From NCBI RefSeq assembly GCF_020037015.1, contig NZ_JAIQDE010000003.1, forward strand, positions 310,001 through 374,000: 64,000 nucleotides of DNA. Reading direction: 5' to 3'. The notes under the pieces are model-generated. The model was not told the DNA's origin and ran no database searches. It saw nothing but the letters and a program-made list of their open reading frames with translations. This DNA is from Corallococcus sp. AS-1-6. GTDB taxonomy: Bacteria; Myxococcota; Myxococcia; Myxococcales; Myxococcaceae. Both the position numbers and the translations under genes were made by a program. Of this stretch, positions 47,915 to 57,173 are shown in pieces; positions within the stretch are counted from its first letter, which is position 1, and every line of letters begins with the position of its first letter.

Positions 47915-48616
47915 GTGGCGCGGGCTTCGGGGTTATCCTCGGGGCCCGTGCTCCTGCCCGTCCTCACCGGTGTGTGGTTGTCGCTGTCCGGCGCGCTCGG
48001 CACGGAGCTGCGGCGGGATGGCTACAGCTTCCGGCCTCCGGACACGTTCCGCATGACGCGCTGGGAGCGCTACACCGGCTCGCAGGTGGGCGCGGTGTCG
48101 GAGGACGGCGTGCGCACGCGCGGCCTGTCCGCGGCGCTGGCGGATGGGGAGGGCCCGGACGCGGCCACGTTCCTCATCGCCGTGGTGGACGGGGGCTTCT
48201 CCGCCAGCCCCTCGGAGCGCGATGCGTTCTCCACCGCCGTGGTCCAGCACTTCCAACGGGAGCTGGGCGTGGCGCTGACGCCGGAGCGGGTGGACCGCGT
48301 GGGCGGGCCCGTGCCCCGGGTGGAGGTGCTGGGGACGCTCCGCGAGGCAGGGCAGGTGCGCACGGTGCTGGTGACGGGGCTGGCCTCCGAGGGCCGCCAC
48401 GCCGTGGTGACGGTCAGCGCGCCCGCCGCCCGCTGGGACGCCCTGGCCCCCGGGGTGCGCGCTTCGCTGGAGACCTTCCGCATGGAGGCCCCGGTGGCGG
48501 GCGTCGTCTCCCGGCGGCTCGCGGGGGCGCTGGCGGGCACCCTGGCCGGGGCCCTGCTGGTGTCGTACGCGGCCTGGCGCCGCCGCCGGCAGGGGGAGGA
48601 GCCGGCCGGTCCGTAG
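47915..48616 (+). CDS. Membrane-anchored exported protein, hypothetical
   Basis: A 233-residue protein with an N-terminal signal-like segment (LLPVLTGVWLSLSGALG), a globular domain of alternating strands and helices (ATFLIAVVDGG, VVQHFQRELGVALTP, VRTVLVTGLASEGRHAVVTV) and a C-terminal transmembrane helix (about 200-222) followed by RRRR, so the domain should face outward and the tail inward. No family was recognised. The GTG at 47915 was kept because AGGGGAG lies 5 nt upstream; GTG 47948 is an alternative. It follows the NRPS by 21 nt and could be co-transcribed with it, but nothing links it to peptide synthesis. Confidence 0.65.
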   Translation: MARASGLSSGPVLLPVLTGVWLSLSGALGTELRRDGYSFRPPDTFRMTRWERYTGSQVGAVSEDGVRTRGLSAALADGEGPDAATFLIAVVDGGFSASPSERDAFSTAVVQHFQRELGVALTPERVDRVGGPVPRVEVLGTLREAGQVRTVLVTGLASEGRHAVVTVSAPAARWDALAPGVRASLETFRMEAPVAGVVSRRLAGALAGTLAGALLVSYAAWRRRRQGEEPAGP

Positions 48617-48683
48617 CGCGGCCTGAGAGCAGGGCCAAGGCGTCCCCCGGAGGGGCTCGCGGTGGGATACGGTGCCGCCGCCC

Positions 48684-50030
48684 ATGTTCTCCCTCCTCCT
48701 TGTCGCCGTGCTCGCGCAGGGGCCCTCGGCCCCGCCGGAGCCCTCGGCGTCCCCGGCCCCGCCGGTCCTCCCGGTGCCGGACGCCGGCGTCGCGGACGCG
48801 GTGGTGCCGCCCCTGCCGGTGGCGTCGCTGCCTCCCGCCACGCACGAGCTGTTCCGCCGCATCCAGGGCCGCGTCGCGCAGGTGCGCATCATCGAGCGCC
48901 GCTCCGGGACGAAGTCCTCCATCGGCTCCGCGTTCTTCGTCAGCGCGAAGGGCCACGCCCTCACGAACTACCACGTCGTCTCCGACCTGGTGCTCCACCC
49001 GGAGGACTACACGGCGGAGCTGGACCGCGGCGACGCGACGGTGCCGGTGCGCCTGCTCGCGGTGGACGTGGCCAGCGACCTGGCCGTCATCCAGGTGGAC
49101 TCGCCCGTCAGCGACTTCTTCAAGCTGGAGGAGCACGAGCCGCCGCAGGGCACGCGACTGTTCGCCATGGGCAACCCGCGCGACCTGGGCACCACCATCG
49201 TGGAGGGCACCTACAACGGCCTGGTGCGCGACGCCCTCTACGAGCGCGTGCACTTCACCGGCGCCATCAACCCCGGCATGAGCGGCGGGCCCACCCTCAG
49301 CGGCGAGGGCGGCGTCGTGGGCGTCAACGTGGCCACCATGGGCAACCAGGTGGGCTTCCTGGTGCCGGTGGCCCGCGCGCGGGCGCTGCTGGACCGGGCG
49401 CTGGAGCAGGGCGCTCCGCCGGACCCGGCCACGCTGATGACGTCCGTGAAGGAGCAGTTGCTGGCCAACCAGCAGCGCATCACCGACCGGCTGATGGCCA
49501 CGGACCTGCCGAAGCAGTCGCTGGGCGAGTACCGCGTCCCCGGCCGCTGGAGCCCCTTCCTCAAGTGCTGGGGCGACACGCCGCATGATCCGGAGACGCC
49601 CTACACGGTCACGAGCTACCAGTGCTCCTCCGAGGAGGACATCTTCCTGTCCTCCAGCCACCGCACGGGCGTGGTGGCCTACCTGCACCAGCACGTGGAG
49701 AGCCAGAAGCTGGGCGCCATGCGCTTCTCCGCGCTCTACAGCACGCTCTTCTCCCAGGACCCGGACGCGGTGGCGGCCACGCGCGAGGACGTCACCAACT
49801 TCCGCTGCAAGTCGGAGTTCGTGGACGTGAAGGGCCTCACGGTGCGCGCCGCCATCTGCCTGCGCGCCTACCGCCGCTTCCCGGGCCTCTACGACCTGGT
49901 GCTGCGCGCGGCCACGCTGAACGCGACCACGCACGGCGTGGACACCAGCCTCACGCTGGGCGGCTTCTCCGCGGAGAACGCGCGCAAGCTGGCGCGCCGC
50001 TACCTGGAGGGCCTGTCGTGGACGAAGTGA
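48684..50030 (+). CDS. Exported trypsin-like serine protease
   Basis: A 448-residue protein with a short signal sequence (MFSLLLVAVLAQG), a Pro/Ala-rich linker (to about 52) and an S1C/HtrA-like chymotrypsin fold. The catalytic triad is visible: His97 (TNYHVV), Asp132 (ASDLAVIQ) and Ser200 (NPGMSGGP). No PDZ domain follows. Instead there is a C-terminal domain of about 210 residues with Cys residues at CWGD, QCSS, FRCKS and ICLR that may form disulfides. It is expected in the periplasm or outside the cell. The gene overlaps the start of the next gene (FHA membrane protein) by 13 nt, so the two are coupled. A GTG at 48672 is an alternative start. Confidence 0.85.
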   Translation: MFSLLLVAVLAQGPSAPPEPSASPAPPVLPVPDAGVADAVVPPLPVASLPPATHELFRRIQGRVAQVRIIERRSGTKSSIGSAFFVSAKGHALTNYHVVSDLVLHPEDYTAELDRGDATVPVRLLAVDVASDLAVIQVDSPVSDFFKLEEHEPPQGTRLFAMGNPRDLGTTIVEGTYNGLVRDALYERVHFTGAINPGMSGGPTLSGEGGVVGVNVATMGNQVGFLVPVARARALLDRALEQGAPPDPATLMTSVKEQLLANQQRITDRLMATDLPKQSLGEYRVPGRWSPFLKCWGDTPHDPETPYTVTSYQCSSEEDIFLSSSHRTGVVAYLHQHVESQKLGAMRFSALYSTLFSQDPDAVAATREDVTNFRCKSEFVDVKGLTVRAAICLRAYRRFPGLYDLVLRAATLNATTHGVDTSLTLGGFSAENARKLARRYLEGLSWTK

Positions 50031-50986
50031 TCTTCCTGGAGGTGCTGGAAGGGGACGCCGTCCAGGCGCGGCACAAGCTGGACCGGTTCCCGGTGACGGT
50101 GGGGCGCGGCTACGCCAACGACGTCATCCTGGACGACCCGAAGGTCTCCGCCGAGCACCTGCGCCTGGAGCGGCGCGAGGACGGCGCGGTGGTGCTGCAC
50201 GACGTGGGCAGCGTCAACGGCACCTTCAGCGTGGAGCCCTGGGCGGCGCTGAAGGAGCGGGTGCTCACCCCGGACACGCGCGTGTCCGTGGGAGACACGG
50301 TGCTGCGCTTCCGCCCGCGCTCCTTCGTGGTGGAGGACACCGTCGTCAACGAAGCCTCCGCCGCGCCACGGGAGCGCCTCTTCGAGCGCCCCCGCGCCTT
50401 CGCGCTGGCGATGCAGGCGCTGGTGGTCATGTCCTTCATCTCCGAGCGGGTGACCCAGTTCGGGAAGACGGACTGGGGCGACCTGCTGTTGTCCAGCGTG
50501 CTGCCGCTGGGACTGGCGCTCTTGTGGGCCGGAGGCTGGTCGCTGGCGAGCCGCATCGCCCGGCGCAGCTTCCACTTCCGCGTGCACGCCACCATTGGCG
50601 CGCTGCTGCTCCTGGGCTTCGCGGTGTCGCCGCCCCTGTTCGCGCTGTTGAGCTTCAGCTTCTCGCTGGGCGCGTGGCTGGGCTTCGTGCGCACGCTGGG
50701 GGTGCTGGGGCTGGTGGGGTGGGGGCTCTACTGGCACCTGCGCTACGTGACGCGCTGGAGCTCGAAGCGGCTGGTGCGCGGGCTCGTCATCGCGTCGCTG
50801 GGCGTGCTGGCGCTGACCAACGTGTCGGAGCTGCTGGGCAACGAGCCCTTCAGCGAGGCGCTGGAGTTCCCCCGCTCGCTCCTGCCGCCGGTGCTGCGCG
50901 TGGCCCCGGCGCACTCCATGGACTCGTTCTTCGAGGACGTGCGGCCGCTGGAGAAGAAGGTGGACGCGCTCGTGAAGGAGCGCTGA
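50018..50986 (+). CDS. FHA-domain integral membrane protein
   Basis: A 322-residue protein with a cytoplasmic N-terminal FHA domain (about 5-100: VGRGYANDVIL, SAEHLRLE, HDVGSVNGTF), the usual phosphothreonine-binding fold with its Arg, Ser, His and Asn residues. A membrane part of about four to five helices follows (about 135-275; LLLSSVLPLGLALLWAGGW, IGALLLLGFAVSPPLFALLSF, LGFVRTLGVLGLVGWGLYW, LVIASLGVLALTNV), then a short charged tail. It starts at GTG 50018 with GGAGG 7 nt upstream, inside the end of the protease gene. It may link a Ser/Thr kinase signal to the exported protease. That is inferred from the overlap. Confidence 0.83.
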   Translation: MDEVIFLEVLEGDAVQARHKLDRFPVTVGRGYANDVILDDPKVSAEHLRLERREDGAVVLHDVGSVNGTFSVEPWAALKERVLTPDTRVSVGDTVLRFRPRSFVVEDTVVNEASAAPRERLFERPRAFALAMQALVVMSFISERVTQFGKTDWGDLLLSSVLPLGLALLWAGGWSLASRIARRSFHFRVHATIGALLLLGFAVSPPLFALLSFSFSLGAWLGFVRTLGVLGLVGWGLYWHLRYVTRWSSKRLVRGLVIASLGVLALTNVSELLGNEPFSEALEFPRSLLPPVLRVAPAHSMDSFFEDVRPLEKKVDALVKER

Positions 50987-51011
50987 AGGCGCGTCCACCC
51001 CTGGCCGCCGC

Positions 51012-51992
51012 CTACAGGCCGCGCACCGCGTGCGGCTTGTAGGGGGCCTCCAGCGCCTTCACCTCCTCGGGCGTGAGCTTGAGGCTCACGGCCTTCACCG
51101 CGTCCTCCAGGTGCGCGGGCTTCGTCGCGCCGATGATGGGCGCGGTGACGACGGGCTTGGACAACAGCCACGCCAGCGCCACCTGCGCGGGCGGGGCCTT
51201 GCGTCCTTCCGCCACCTGCTTCACCGCCTCCACCACGTCCCAGTCCCCGGGCTGGTTGTAGAGCATGGGCGACAGCGTGTCGGAGCCCGCGCGCGTCGTG
51301 GCCTCCTTGTCGTCCAGCGACTTGCGTGAGCCGGCCAGCAGCCCCCGCGCGAGCGGCGACCACGGGATGACGCCCACGCCCTCCGCCTCGCAGAGGGGCA
51401 GCATCTCCCGCTCCTCCTCGCGGTAGACGAGGTTGTAGTGGTTCTGCATGGACACGAAGCGCGCCCAGCCGTTGCGCTCGGACACGCTGAGCGCGCGCAT
51501 GAACTGCCACGCGTACGCGGAGCTCGCGCCCAGGTAGCGCACCTTGCCCTGGCGCACGAGCTGATCCAGCGCGGACAGCGTCTCCTCGATGGGCGTGTTC
51601 GGGTCCATCCGGTGGATTTGGTAGAGGTCGATGGTGTCCACGCCCAGCCGCTTGAGGCTCGCCTCGCACGCCTGGGTGATGGCCTTGCGCGACAGGCCGC
51701 GCTCGTTCTGGCCGCTGCCCATGGGGAAGTAGACCTTCGTGGCCAGCACCACCTCGTCCAGCTTCGCGTACTTGCGCAGCGCGCGGCCCGTCACCTCCTC
51801 GCTGACGCCGTCCGAGTACATGTTCGCGGTGTCGAAGAAGGTGACGCCCAGCTCCACCGCGCGGCGGAAGAAGGGCTGCGCCGCCTCTTCGTCCAGCACC
51901 CACGGGCGCCACTTCGGGGTGCCGTAGCTCATGCAGCCCAGGCAGATGCGGGAGACCCGCAGGCCCGTGTGTCCCAGGTTCGTGTACTTCAT
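51012..51992 (-). CDS. Aldo/keto reductase
   Basis: A 326-residue NAD(P)H-dependent oxidoreductase of the aldo/keto reductase superfamily, closest by eye to the bacterial YhdN/IolS type. The catalytic tetrad is complete: Asp54 and Tyr59 (FDTANMYSDG), Lys86 (LATKV) and His127 (YQIHRMD). The cofactor-binding end has the usual PIIGATKPAHLEDAVKA. The ATG at 51992 has AAGGAG 7 nt upstream. The substrate is unknown; such enzymes reduce a wide range of aldehydes. It lies downstream of lon but is separated from it by a terminator, and it converges on the FHA membrane protein gene. Confidence 0.93.
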   Translation of the reverse strand: MKYTNLGHTGLRVSRICLGCMSYGTPKWRPWVLDEEAAQPFFRRAVELGVTFFDTANMYSDGVSEEVTGRALRKYAKLDEVVLATKVYFPMGSGQNERGLSRKAITQACEASLKRLGVDTIDLYQIHRMDPNTPIEETLSALDQLVRQGKVRYLGASSAYAWQFMRALSVSERNGWARFVSMQNHYNLVYREEEREMLPLCEAEGVGVIPWSPLARGLLAGSRKSLDDKEATTRAGSDTLSPMLYNQPGDWDVVEAVKQVAEGRKAPPAQVALAWLLSKPVVTAPIIGATKPAHLEDAVKAVSLKLTPEEVKALEAPYKPHAVRGL

Positions 51993-52030
51993 GGGTCCGC
52001 TCCTTCGTGTGGGGTGCCAGGGATGTTCGC

Positions 52031-52071
52031 AAAAGACGACGGGCAGGTCCCCGGTGAAGGGAACCTGCCCG
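52031..52071 (-). terminator. Rho-independent terminator after lon
   Basis: On the minus strand, 25 nt after the lon stop, CGGGCAGGT pairs with ACCTGCCCG (52040-52048 and 52063-52071), and TCGTCTTTT follows. A 9-bp GC stem with a short T-run fits an intrinsic terminator. It separates lon from the aldo/keto reductase gene. Confidence 0.75.
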
Positions 52072-52095
52072 CGTCACTTCAAACCCTGGACTCCG

Positions 52096-54555
52096 TTACG
52101 CCCGGACTTCCGCCGGGGGCGTGTCCGTGGTGGGAGCCTGGATGGCGGCGCCCTCCTTGAACGGAGACGTCTCCAGCGCGGCGCTGAGGACCTCGTCCAT
52201 CTTCGTGGCGAAGATGAACTCCAGCTCGTTCTTCGCCTGATCCGGCACGTCGATCAGGTCCTTGCGGCAACGCTCCGGCAGGATGACCCGCTTGATGCCC
52301 GCGCGGTGCGCCGCCAGGACCTTCTCCTTGATGCCGCCCACCGGCAGCACCAGGCCACGCAGCGTGGCCTCGCCCGTCATCGCCGTGTCGTGCCGCACCC
52401 GGATGCCCGTCAGCAGGCTGGTGAGCGCGGTCAGGATGGTGACGCCGGCCGAAGGACCATCCTTGGGGATGGAGCCCGCGGGGAAGTGCAGGTGGATGTC
52501 CGTCTTCTCCAGGAAGTTCGGGTTGATGCCGAGCGCCTCCGCCTTGCTGCGCAGGTAGCTCAGCGCCGCCGTGGCGGACTCCTTCATCACGTCGCCCAAC
52601 TGGCCGGTGAGCGTCATGCCGCCCTTGCCCGCCATCTTGGTCGCTTCGATGAAGAGCAGGTCGCCGCCCGCCGCGGTCCACGCGAGGCCCGTCGCCACAC
52701 CGGGAACCTCCGTGCGCTCCGCGACCTCCGAGTAGAACGTCTCGGGCCCGAGGATCTCCTTCACGCGCTCCGCGCCGATGACCTGCTTCTCCAGCTTGCC
52801 ACCGGCCACCTCCACCGCCACCGCGCGGCAGATGTCCGCGATGCGGCGCTCCAGGTTACGCACGCCCGCCTCGCGGGTGTACGACGTGGTGAGGATCAGC
52901 AGCGCGTCGTCCTGCACCTCGATGTGGTCCCCGTTGAGGCCGTGCTCCTTGAGCTGCTTCGGCACGAGGTGGATGCGGGCGATGGCCTGCTTCTCCTCGA
53001 ACGTGTAGCCCGTCAGCTCGATGATCTCCATGCGGTCACGCAAGGGACCGGGGATGGGATCCAACTGGTTCGCCGTGGCGACGAACATGACCTTCGACAG
53101 GTCGAACGCCACGTCCAGGTAGTGGTCGCTGAACGTGCTGTTCTGCTCCGGGTCCAGCACCTCCAGCAGCGCCGCGCTCGGGTCGCCGCGGAAGTCCGCG
53201 CCCAGCTTGTCGATTTCGTCCAGCATCATGACCGGGTTCTTCGTCCCGGCCTTCTTCATGCTCTGGATGAAGCGGCCCGGCAGCGCGCCCACGTACGTGC
53301 GGCGGTGGCCACGGATCTCCGCCTCGTCACGCACGCCGCCCAACGACAGGCGCACGAACTTGCGGCCCGTGGCCTTGGCCACGCTCTGGCCCAGCGACGT
53401 CTTGCCGACGCCCGGGGGACCGACGAGGCACAGGATGGGCCCGCGCATGTCGTTCTTGAGCTTGCGGACGGCCAGGTACTCCAGGATGCGCTTCTTCACC
53501 TTCTTGATGCCGAAGTGATCCTTGTCCAACTGCTGGCGCGCGTTCTCGATGTCGAGGTTGTCCTCGGACACCTTCGACCACGGCAGGTCCGCGATCCAGT
53601 CCAGGTAGGTGCGCGCGACGGTGTACTCGCTGGAGGCCGCCGGGATCGTCTTCAGGCGGTTGAGCTCCTTCTGGGCGACCTTCTCCACCTCGGGGGGCAG
53701 GGCGGCCTTCTTCAGGCGCTCCTGGAGCTCGTCGAGCTCCTCCTCCTCCTCGCCCATCTCGCCGAGCTCTTCCTTGATCGCCTTGAGCTGCTGGCGCAGG
53801 TAGTACTCGCGCTGGGTCTTCGACATCTCGCCCTTCACGGCGGAGTCGATCTTGTTGGAGAGCTTGAGGATCTCGCGCTTGCGGTTGAGCAGCTCCAGGA
53901 CGAGCTTCATGCGCGCCTTGAGGTCGACCGTCTCCAGCACGGCCTGCTTCTCCTCGATGGGCACGTCCACGTTGGCGGCGATGAGGTCCGCCAGGTGGCC
54001 CGGGTGCGTGATGCTCTCCACCAGCTCCGTGGCGGCGGCCGGCAGCTCGGGCATCAGCTCGATGACCTCGCGCGCCAGCTTCTTCAGGTTGATGCCCAGG
54101 GCCTCCACTTCGACGTTCTCGCTGGAGGTCTTGTCCTCCACCGCGTCGACGCGGGCCTTGAGGTAGGGCGCTTCCTGGACCAGCTCCATCACGCGGAAGC
54201 GCGCGAGGCCCTGGACCACGAGCGAGTAGTTGTCCTCGCCCATCTTCAACAGCTTCACGATGCGGGCGACGGTGCCCATCGTGTACAGGTCGGACGCGCC
54301 CGGATCCTCTTCCTCGGCGCGGCGCTGCGTCACGACGCCGATGACCTGGTCGTCACGGACGGCGTCCTTGATCAGCGCGATCGTCTTCTGGCGGCCGACG
54401 GCCAGGGGCAGCACGCCGCCAGGGAAGAAGACACTGTTGCGCAGCGGCAGGATGGGCAGCACCTGCGGGATGTCTTCCTTGTTGATGAGCCCCGGAGGGG
54501 CCATCGCGGTGGGCATGGCGCTGGCCGCGGTGCCCTTCTTCTTCTCGTCAGACAT
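52096..54555 (-). CDS. lon: ATP-dependent protease Lon
   Basis: An 819-residue cytoplasmic protease that unfolds and degrades damaged and regulatory proteins. It has the Lon N-terminal domain (about 30-220; [15 protein letters not shown]), an AAA+ domain with Walker [10 protein letters not shown] and Walker B MMLDEIDK, and the Lon catalytic domain with Ser702 (PKDGPSAG) and Lys745 (GGIKEK), spaced 43 residues as in E. coli. Myxococcus xanthus has two Lons, vegetative LonV and developmental LonD/BsgA. Which one this matches cannot be decided here. ATG 54555 was chosen over an upstream in-frame start because the family begins with such a short charged N-terminus. Confidence 0.97.
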   Translation of the reverse strand: MSDEKKKGTAASAMPTAMAPPGLINKEDIPQVLPILPLRNSVFFPGGVLPLAVGRQKTIALIKDAVRDDQVIGVVTQRRAEEEDPGASDLYTMGTVARIVKLLKMGEDNYSLVVQGLARFRVMELVQEAPYLKARVDAVEDKTSSENVEVEALGINLKKLAREVIELMPELPAAATELVESITHPGHLADLIAANVDVPIEEKQAVLETVDLKARMKLVLELLNRKREILKLSNKIDSAVKGEMSKTQREYYLRQQLKAIKEELGEMGEEEEELDELQERLKKAALPPEVEKVAQKELNRLKTIPAASSEYTVARTYLDWIADLPWSKVSEDNLDIENARQQLDKDHFGIKKVKKRILEYLAVRKLKNDMRGPILCLVGPPGVGKTSLGQSVAKATGRKFVRLSLGGVRDEAEIRGHRRTYVGALPGRFIQSMKKAGTKNPVMMLDEIDKLGADFRGDPSAALLEVLDPEQNSTFSDHYLDVAFDLSKVMFVATANQLDPIPGPLRDRMEIIELTGYTFEEKQAIARIHLVPKQLKEHGLNGDHIEVQDDALLILTTSYTREAGVRNLERRIADICRAVAVEVAGGKLEKQVIGAERVKEILGPETFYSEVAERTEVPGVATGLAWTAAGGDLLFIEATKMAGKGGMTLTGQLGDVMKESATAALSYLRSKAEALGINPNFLEKTDIHLHFPAGSIPKDGPSAGVTILTALTSLLTGIRVRHDTAMTGEATLRGLVLPVGGIKEKVLAAHRAGIKRVILPERCRKDLIDVPDQAKNELEFIFATKMDEVLSAALETSPFKEGAAIQAPTTDTPPAEVRA

Positions 54556-54617
54556 AGGAGTTCGGCCTCTTCCTTGCTTGAACCCGGTCAGCAAGCGGCC
54601 GGGCCGGTGAACCATCC

Positions 54618-54654
54618 GGTTGTTTTCTGCGGCGGATGAACCAACGTAACAACC
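54618..54654. promoter_or_regulatory. Inverted repeat upstream of lon
   Basis: GGTTGTT (54618-54624) and AACAACC (54648-54654) form a 7-bp inverted repeat with 23 nt between, 63-99 nt upstream of the lon start, in a 270-nt gap that is much less GC-rich than the genes. The gap also serves the divergent VWA lipoprotein. The half-sites lie about three helical turns apart, which would suit a dimeric or looped regulator. It matches no CIRCE or other heat-shock operator I know. Confidence 0.3.
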
Positions 54655-54825
54655 AAACGGGACATGGCAAACGCGATGTGCGTTATTTCCGTGCCTCGTC
54701 TTCTGTACGACGCTCCTCTATGTAACGGCCCAGAAGTCTCGCGTCCGGCGAGGGGGTGGGGCATGCTCGCCCCCTCTCACGCCTGATGCGGTGCGCGAGC
54801 GCGCGTCCCCGCACTGGAGGACGAT

Positions 54826-56043
54826 GTGAAGCTCCACACCTGCGCCCACCTGTTCTCGCTGTCCGCGCTCCTGGCGCTCGGTTGCCACTCCCCCGTGGAT
54901 GACGACGGCTCCACGGTCCCGGACGCCTGCGAGGCGACCCCTCCGGTGGTGGCCCCCCAGAAGACGGACATCCTCTTCGTCATCGACAACTCGGGATCCA
55001 TGAGCGAGGAGCAGCAGGGCATCGCGACGGAGCTGCCCGCCTTCCTGGCCGCGCTGAAGGAGGGCAACGGCGTGTCCCAGGACTTCCGCGTGGGGGTCAT
55101 CACCACCTCCGTGTACCAGCGCCAGCTCTTCCCGGACGGGGGGGACGTCATCCGCTCCTTCCCGGATCAGGAGGGCCGCCTGCAGCCGGTGCGGGACGAC
55201 GCGAACCAGCCCACCGCCGAGCGCTTCATCGAGGGGTCGGATCCGCTGCTGCTGCCCAAGTTCCAGCGCCTGGTGGACCAGGGGACCTCCGGCAGCGGTC
55301 AGGAGGCGCCCTTCGAGGCGGTGCGGCTGGCGGTCGCCTCGCCCCTGGCCACCCAGCCGCTGGAGGAGGGGGGCAACGGGGGCTTCCTGCGGGACGACTC
55401 CCGCCTGCTGGTGGTGGTGGTGTCCGACGAGGAGGACTGCAGCTCCAAGCAGCGGCCGCCCCCGGTGGGGCTGGGCGTGGACCGGACCGTGGACTCGTGC
55501 ACGGAGCAGGGGGACAAGCTGACCCCGGTGGGGGAGTACTACCAGGACTTCCAGGGCCTGCATGACAGCCGGGGCGCGTCGCGCGAGGTGCTGTGGGCGA
55601 CCATCGGGCCGGTGGCGGTGACGGACAAGCGCGCGGAGCTGACCGTGGATACGACGGGCGGCACCGCCTACGTGCGCAACGTCGACTGCCCGACGTCCTA
55701 CGGGCCGGGCTACCGGCAGAGCGACATGGCGAAGGCGTTCGACGCGACCCGGGCGAACCTGGACTCCATCTGCAAGCCCAGCTACCGGCAGACGCTGCTG
55801 GACATCGCGGACCTGGCCACGGTGGCGCAGAGCGTGGCCGTGGTGAACCTGCCGGATCCGCGGCTGGCGGTGGTGTACGTCACGCGCGCGGACGGCTCCG
55901 TGCAGACGTGCACGGCGGCCAACGGCGACTTCCGCTACGAGCCGCCCAGCGGCGACCGCTCCGCGCGCATCTTCTTCCTGGGCCCGTGCCTGCGGCGCGT
56001 GGGCGACACGAAGGTGGAGGTGAAGGTGCTGTGCGCCGGGTAG
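54826..56043 (+). CDS. VWA-domain lipoprotein
   Basis: A 405-residue exported lipoprotein. It has a signal with lipobox LALGC (Cys20), a short Asp/Pro linker, then a von Willebrand factor A domain with the metal-ion site DNSGSM (54-59), the strands ILFVID and FRVGVITT, and a second acidic site VSDEEDC (about 200). Several Cys pairs are spread through the chain. Proteins like this are abundant in myxobacteria and are thought to bind partners at the cell surface through a bound divalent metal; the ligand is unknown. GTG 54826 has GGAGG 7 nt upstream. It is a single gene closed by a strong terminator. Confidence 0.87.
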   Translation: MKLHTCAHLFSLSALLALGCHSPVDDDGSTVPDACEATPPVVAPQKTDILFVIDNSGSMSEEQQGIATELPAFLAALKEGNGVSQDFRVGVITTSVYQRQLFPDGGDVIRSFPDQEGRLQPVRDDANQPTAERFIEGSDPLLLPKFQRLVDQGTSGSGQEAPFEAVRLAVASPLATQPLEEGGNGGFLRDDSRLLVVVVSDEEDCSSKQRPPPVGLGVDRTVDSCTEQGDKLTPVGEYYQDFQGLHDSRGASREVLWATIGPVAVTDKRAELTVDTTGGTAYVRNVDCPTSYGPGYRQSDMAKAFDATRANLDSICKPSYRQTLLDIADLATVAQSVAVVNLPDPRLAVVYVTRADGSVQTCTAANGDFRYEPPSGDRSARIFFLGPCLRRVGDTKVEVKVLCAG

Positions 56044-56074
56044 CCCGGAGCTGATCCGCGCTCGCCGCACCCGG

Positions 56075-56105
56075 AGGGCCCCGCGAAGGACGCGGGGCCC
56101 TTTTT
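56075..56105 (+). terminator. Rho-independent terminator after the VWA lipoprotein
   Basis: AGGGCCCCGCG (56075-56085), a 5-nt AAGGA loop, and the exact complement (56091-56101) are followed by TTTT and then C. This is an 11-bp perfect GC stem 31 nt after the stop codon, a textbook intrinsic terminator. Confidence 0.9.
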
Positions 56106-56299
56106 CGTGGCCCCGCACGTGACCTGTCATGTCCGGTGCCAGAAAAATCATGCGCGCGGATCCGCCCCGGTCCGTCGAGCGGAGCACCCGACGCGACAGG
56201 TCCGGCGCGCCCGGAACGCCGCCTGCTCGGGTGTCAGACGGCTTCGGATACTGGCCCCATGCGCGCACCGCTGGCGGGTGCGCGACTCGAGGAGGCCCC

Positions 56300-57154
56300 A
56301 TGGGCGCGGCGGTCGAACGGTCGGGGTTGGCGGTGGTGGAGGAGCTGCGCGAACGGATCCGCCAGTTGCAGGCGGCGCCCCGTCGCGCGCTGTCGGTGCT
56401 GCGCACGGGCGTGGACGCGGTGGACGCGCTCCTGCCTCAAGGGGGCCTGCCGCTGGGGACCTCCGTGGAGCTGTGCGGCGAGGCGGCGTCGGGGCGCACC
56501 AGCCTGGCGCTGCGCGCGGTGGCGTCCGCGCACCGGGAGCTGCGCCTGTGCGCGTGGGTGGACGGCCCGAAGGAGCTCTATCCCCCCGCGGCGGCGGCGC
56601 TGGGCGTGGACCTGGAGCGGCTGCTCGTCGTGCGGCCCCAGGCCTTCGCGCAGCGGGTGTGGGCCGCCGTGCAGCTCGCGCGCAGCGGCGCCTTCACGGC
56701 GGTGGTGGTGGACCTGACGCTCGGCGTGGGCGCCCCGGGGCGTCCGGAGCGGCTGGCCCTGACGGAGGCGCGCAAGCTCGCGGACGCGGCGGCGCGGGGC
56801 GGGACGCTGGTGCTGCTCCTGACGTCGCCGGAGGCGCCCGCGGACGGGCTCGCGCGGCTGCGGCTGGAGGCCCGGGGCGTCCAGGGCTGGTCCGTGGAGC
56901 TGGAGCGCAGCCGGGGCGGGGGCGTGGGGACGCGCGTCGTGAGCCCCTGGCGGGAGCTCTACCCGGAGGTGGGGCTGGATGCCGGGGCGCGGCTGCTGGA
57001 CGTGGACGTGGAGGCGTCCGGGGACGCGGGGCCGGGCTTCTACCGGGACGCCGCCGACCGCGTGCGCAACGGCCTGGGCATCCTGGGCCAGCGCCCCGGC
57101 CGGGACGCGCCCATGCCTTCGCTGGGGAGCGCGCTGTCCCCGGCCGGCCGCTGA
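56300..57154 (+). CDS. imuA: ImuA, RecA-like mutasome protein
   Basis: A 284-residue protein of the ImuA/SulA-RecA-like family, the partner of ImuB and DnaE2 in damage-induced mutagenesis. It has a RecA-type core with degenerate Walker A GEAASGRTS (usual GKT replaced by GRT), and strands LRLCAWVDG and FTAVVVDLTLG as in RecA-like folds. ATG 56300 was preferred to the longer in-frame start at 56129 because GGAGG lies 4 nt upstream. imuB follows after 19 nt on the same strand. No LexA-type operator was found in the 56106-56299 gap, although induction by DNA damage is usual for this pair. Confidence 0.85.
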   Translation: MGAAVERSGLAVVEELRERIRQLQAAPRRALSVLRTGVDAVDALLPQGGLPLGTSVELCGEAASGRTSLALRAVASAHRELRLCAWVDGPKELYPPAAAALGVDLERLLVVRPQAFAQRVWAAVQLARSGAFTAVVVDLTLGVGAPGRPERLALTEARKLADAAARGGTLVLLLTSPEAPADGLARLRLEARGVQGWSVELERSRGGGVGTRVVSPWRELYPEVGLDAGARLLDVDVEASGDAGPGFYRDAADRVRNGLGILGQRPGRDAPMPSLGSALSPAGR

Positions 57155-57173
57155 CACGTAAGGAGGGGGGGCC

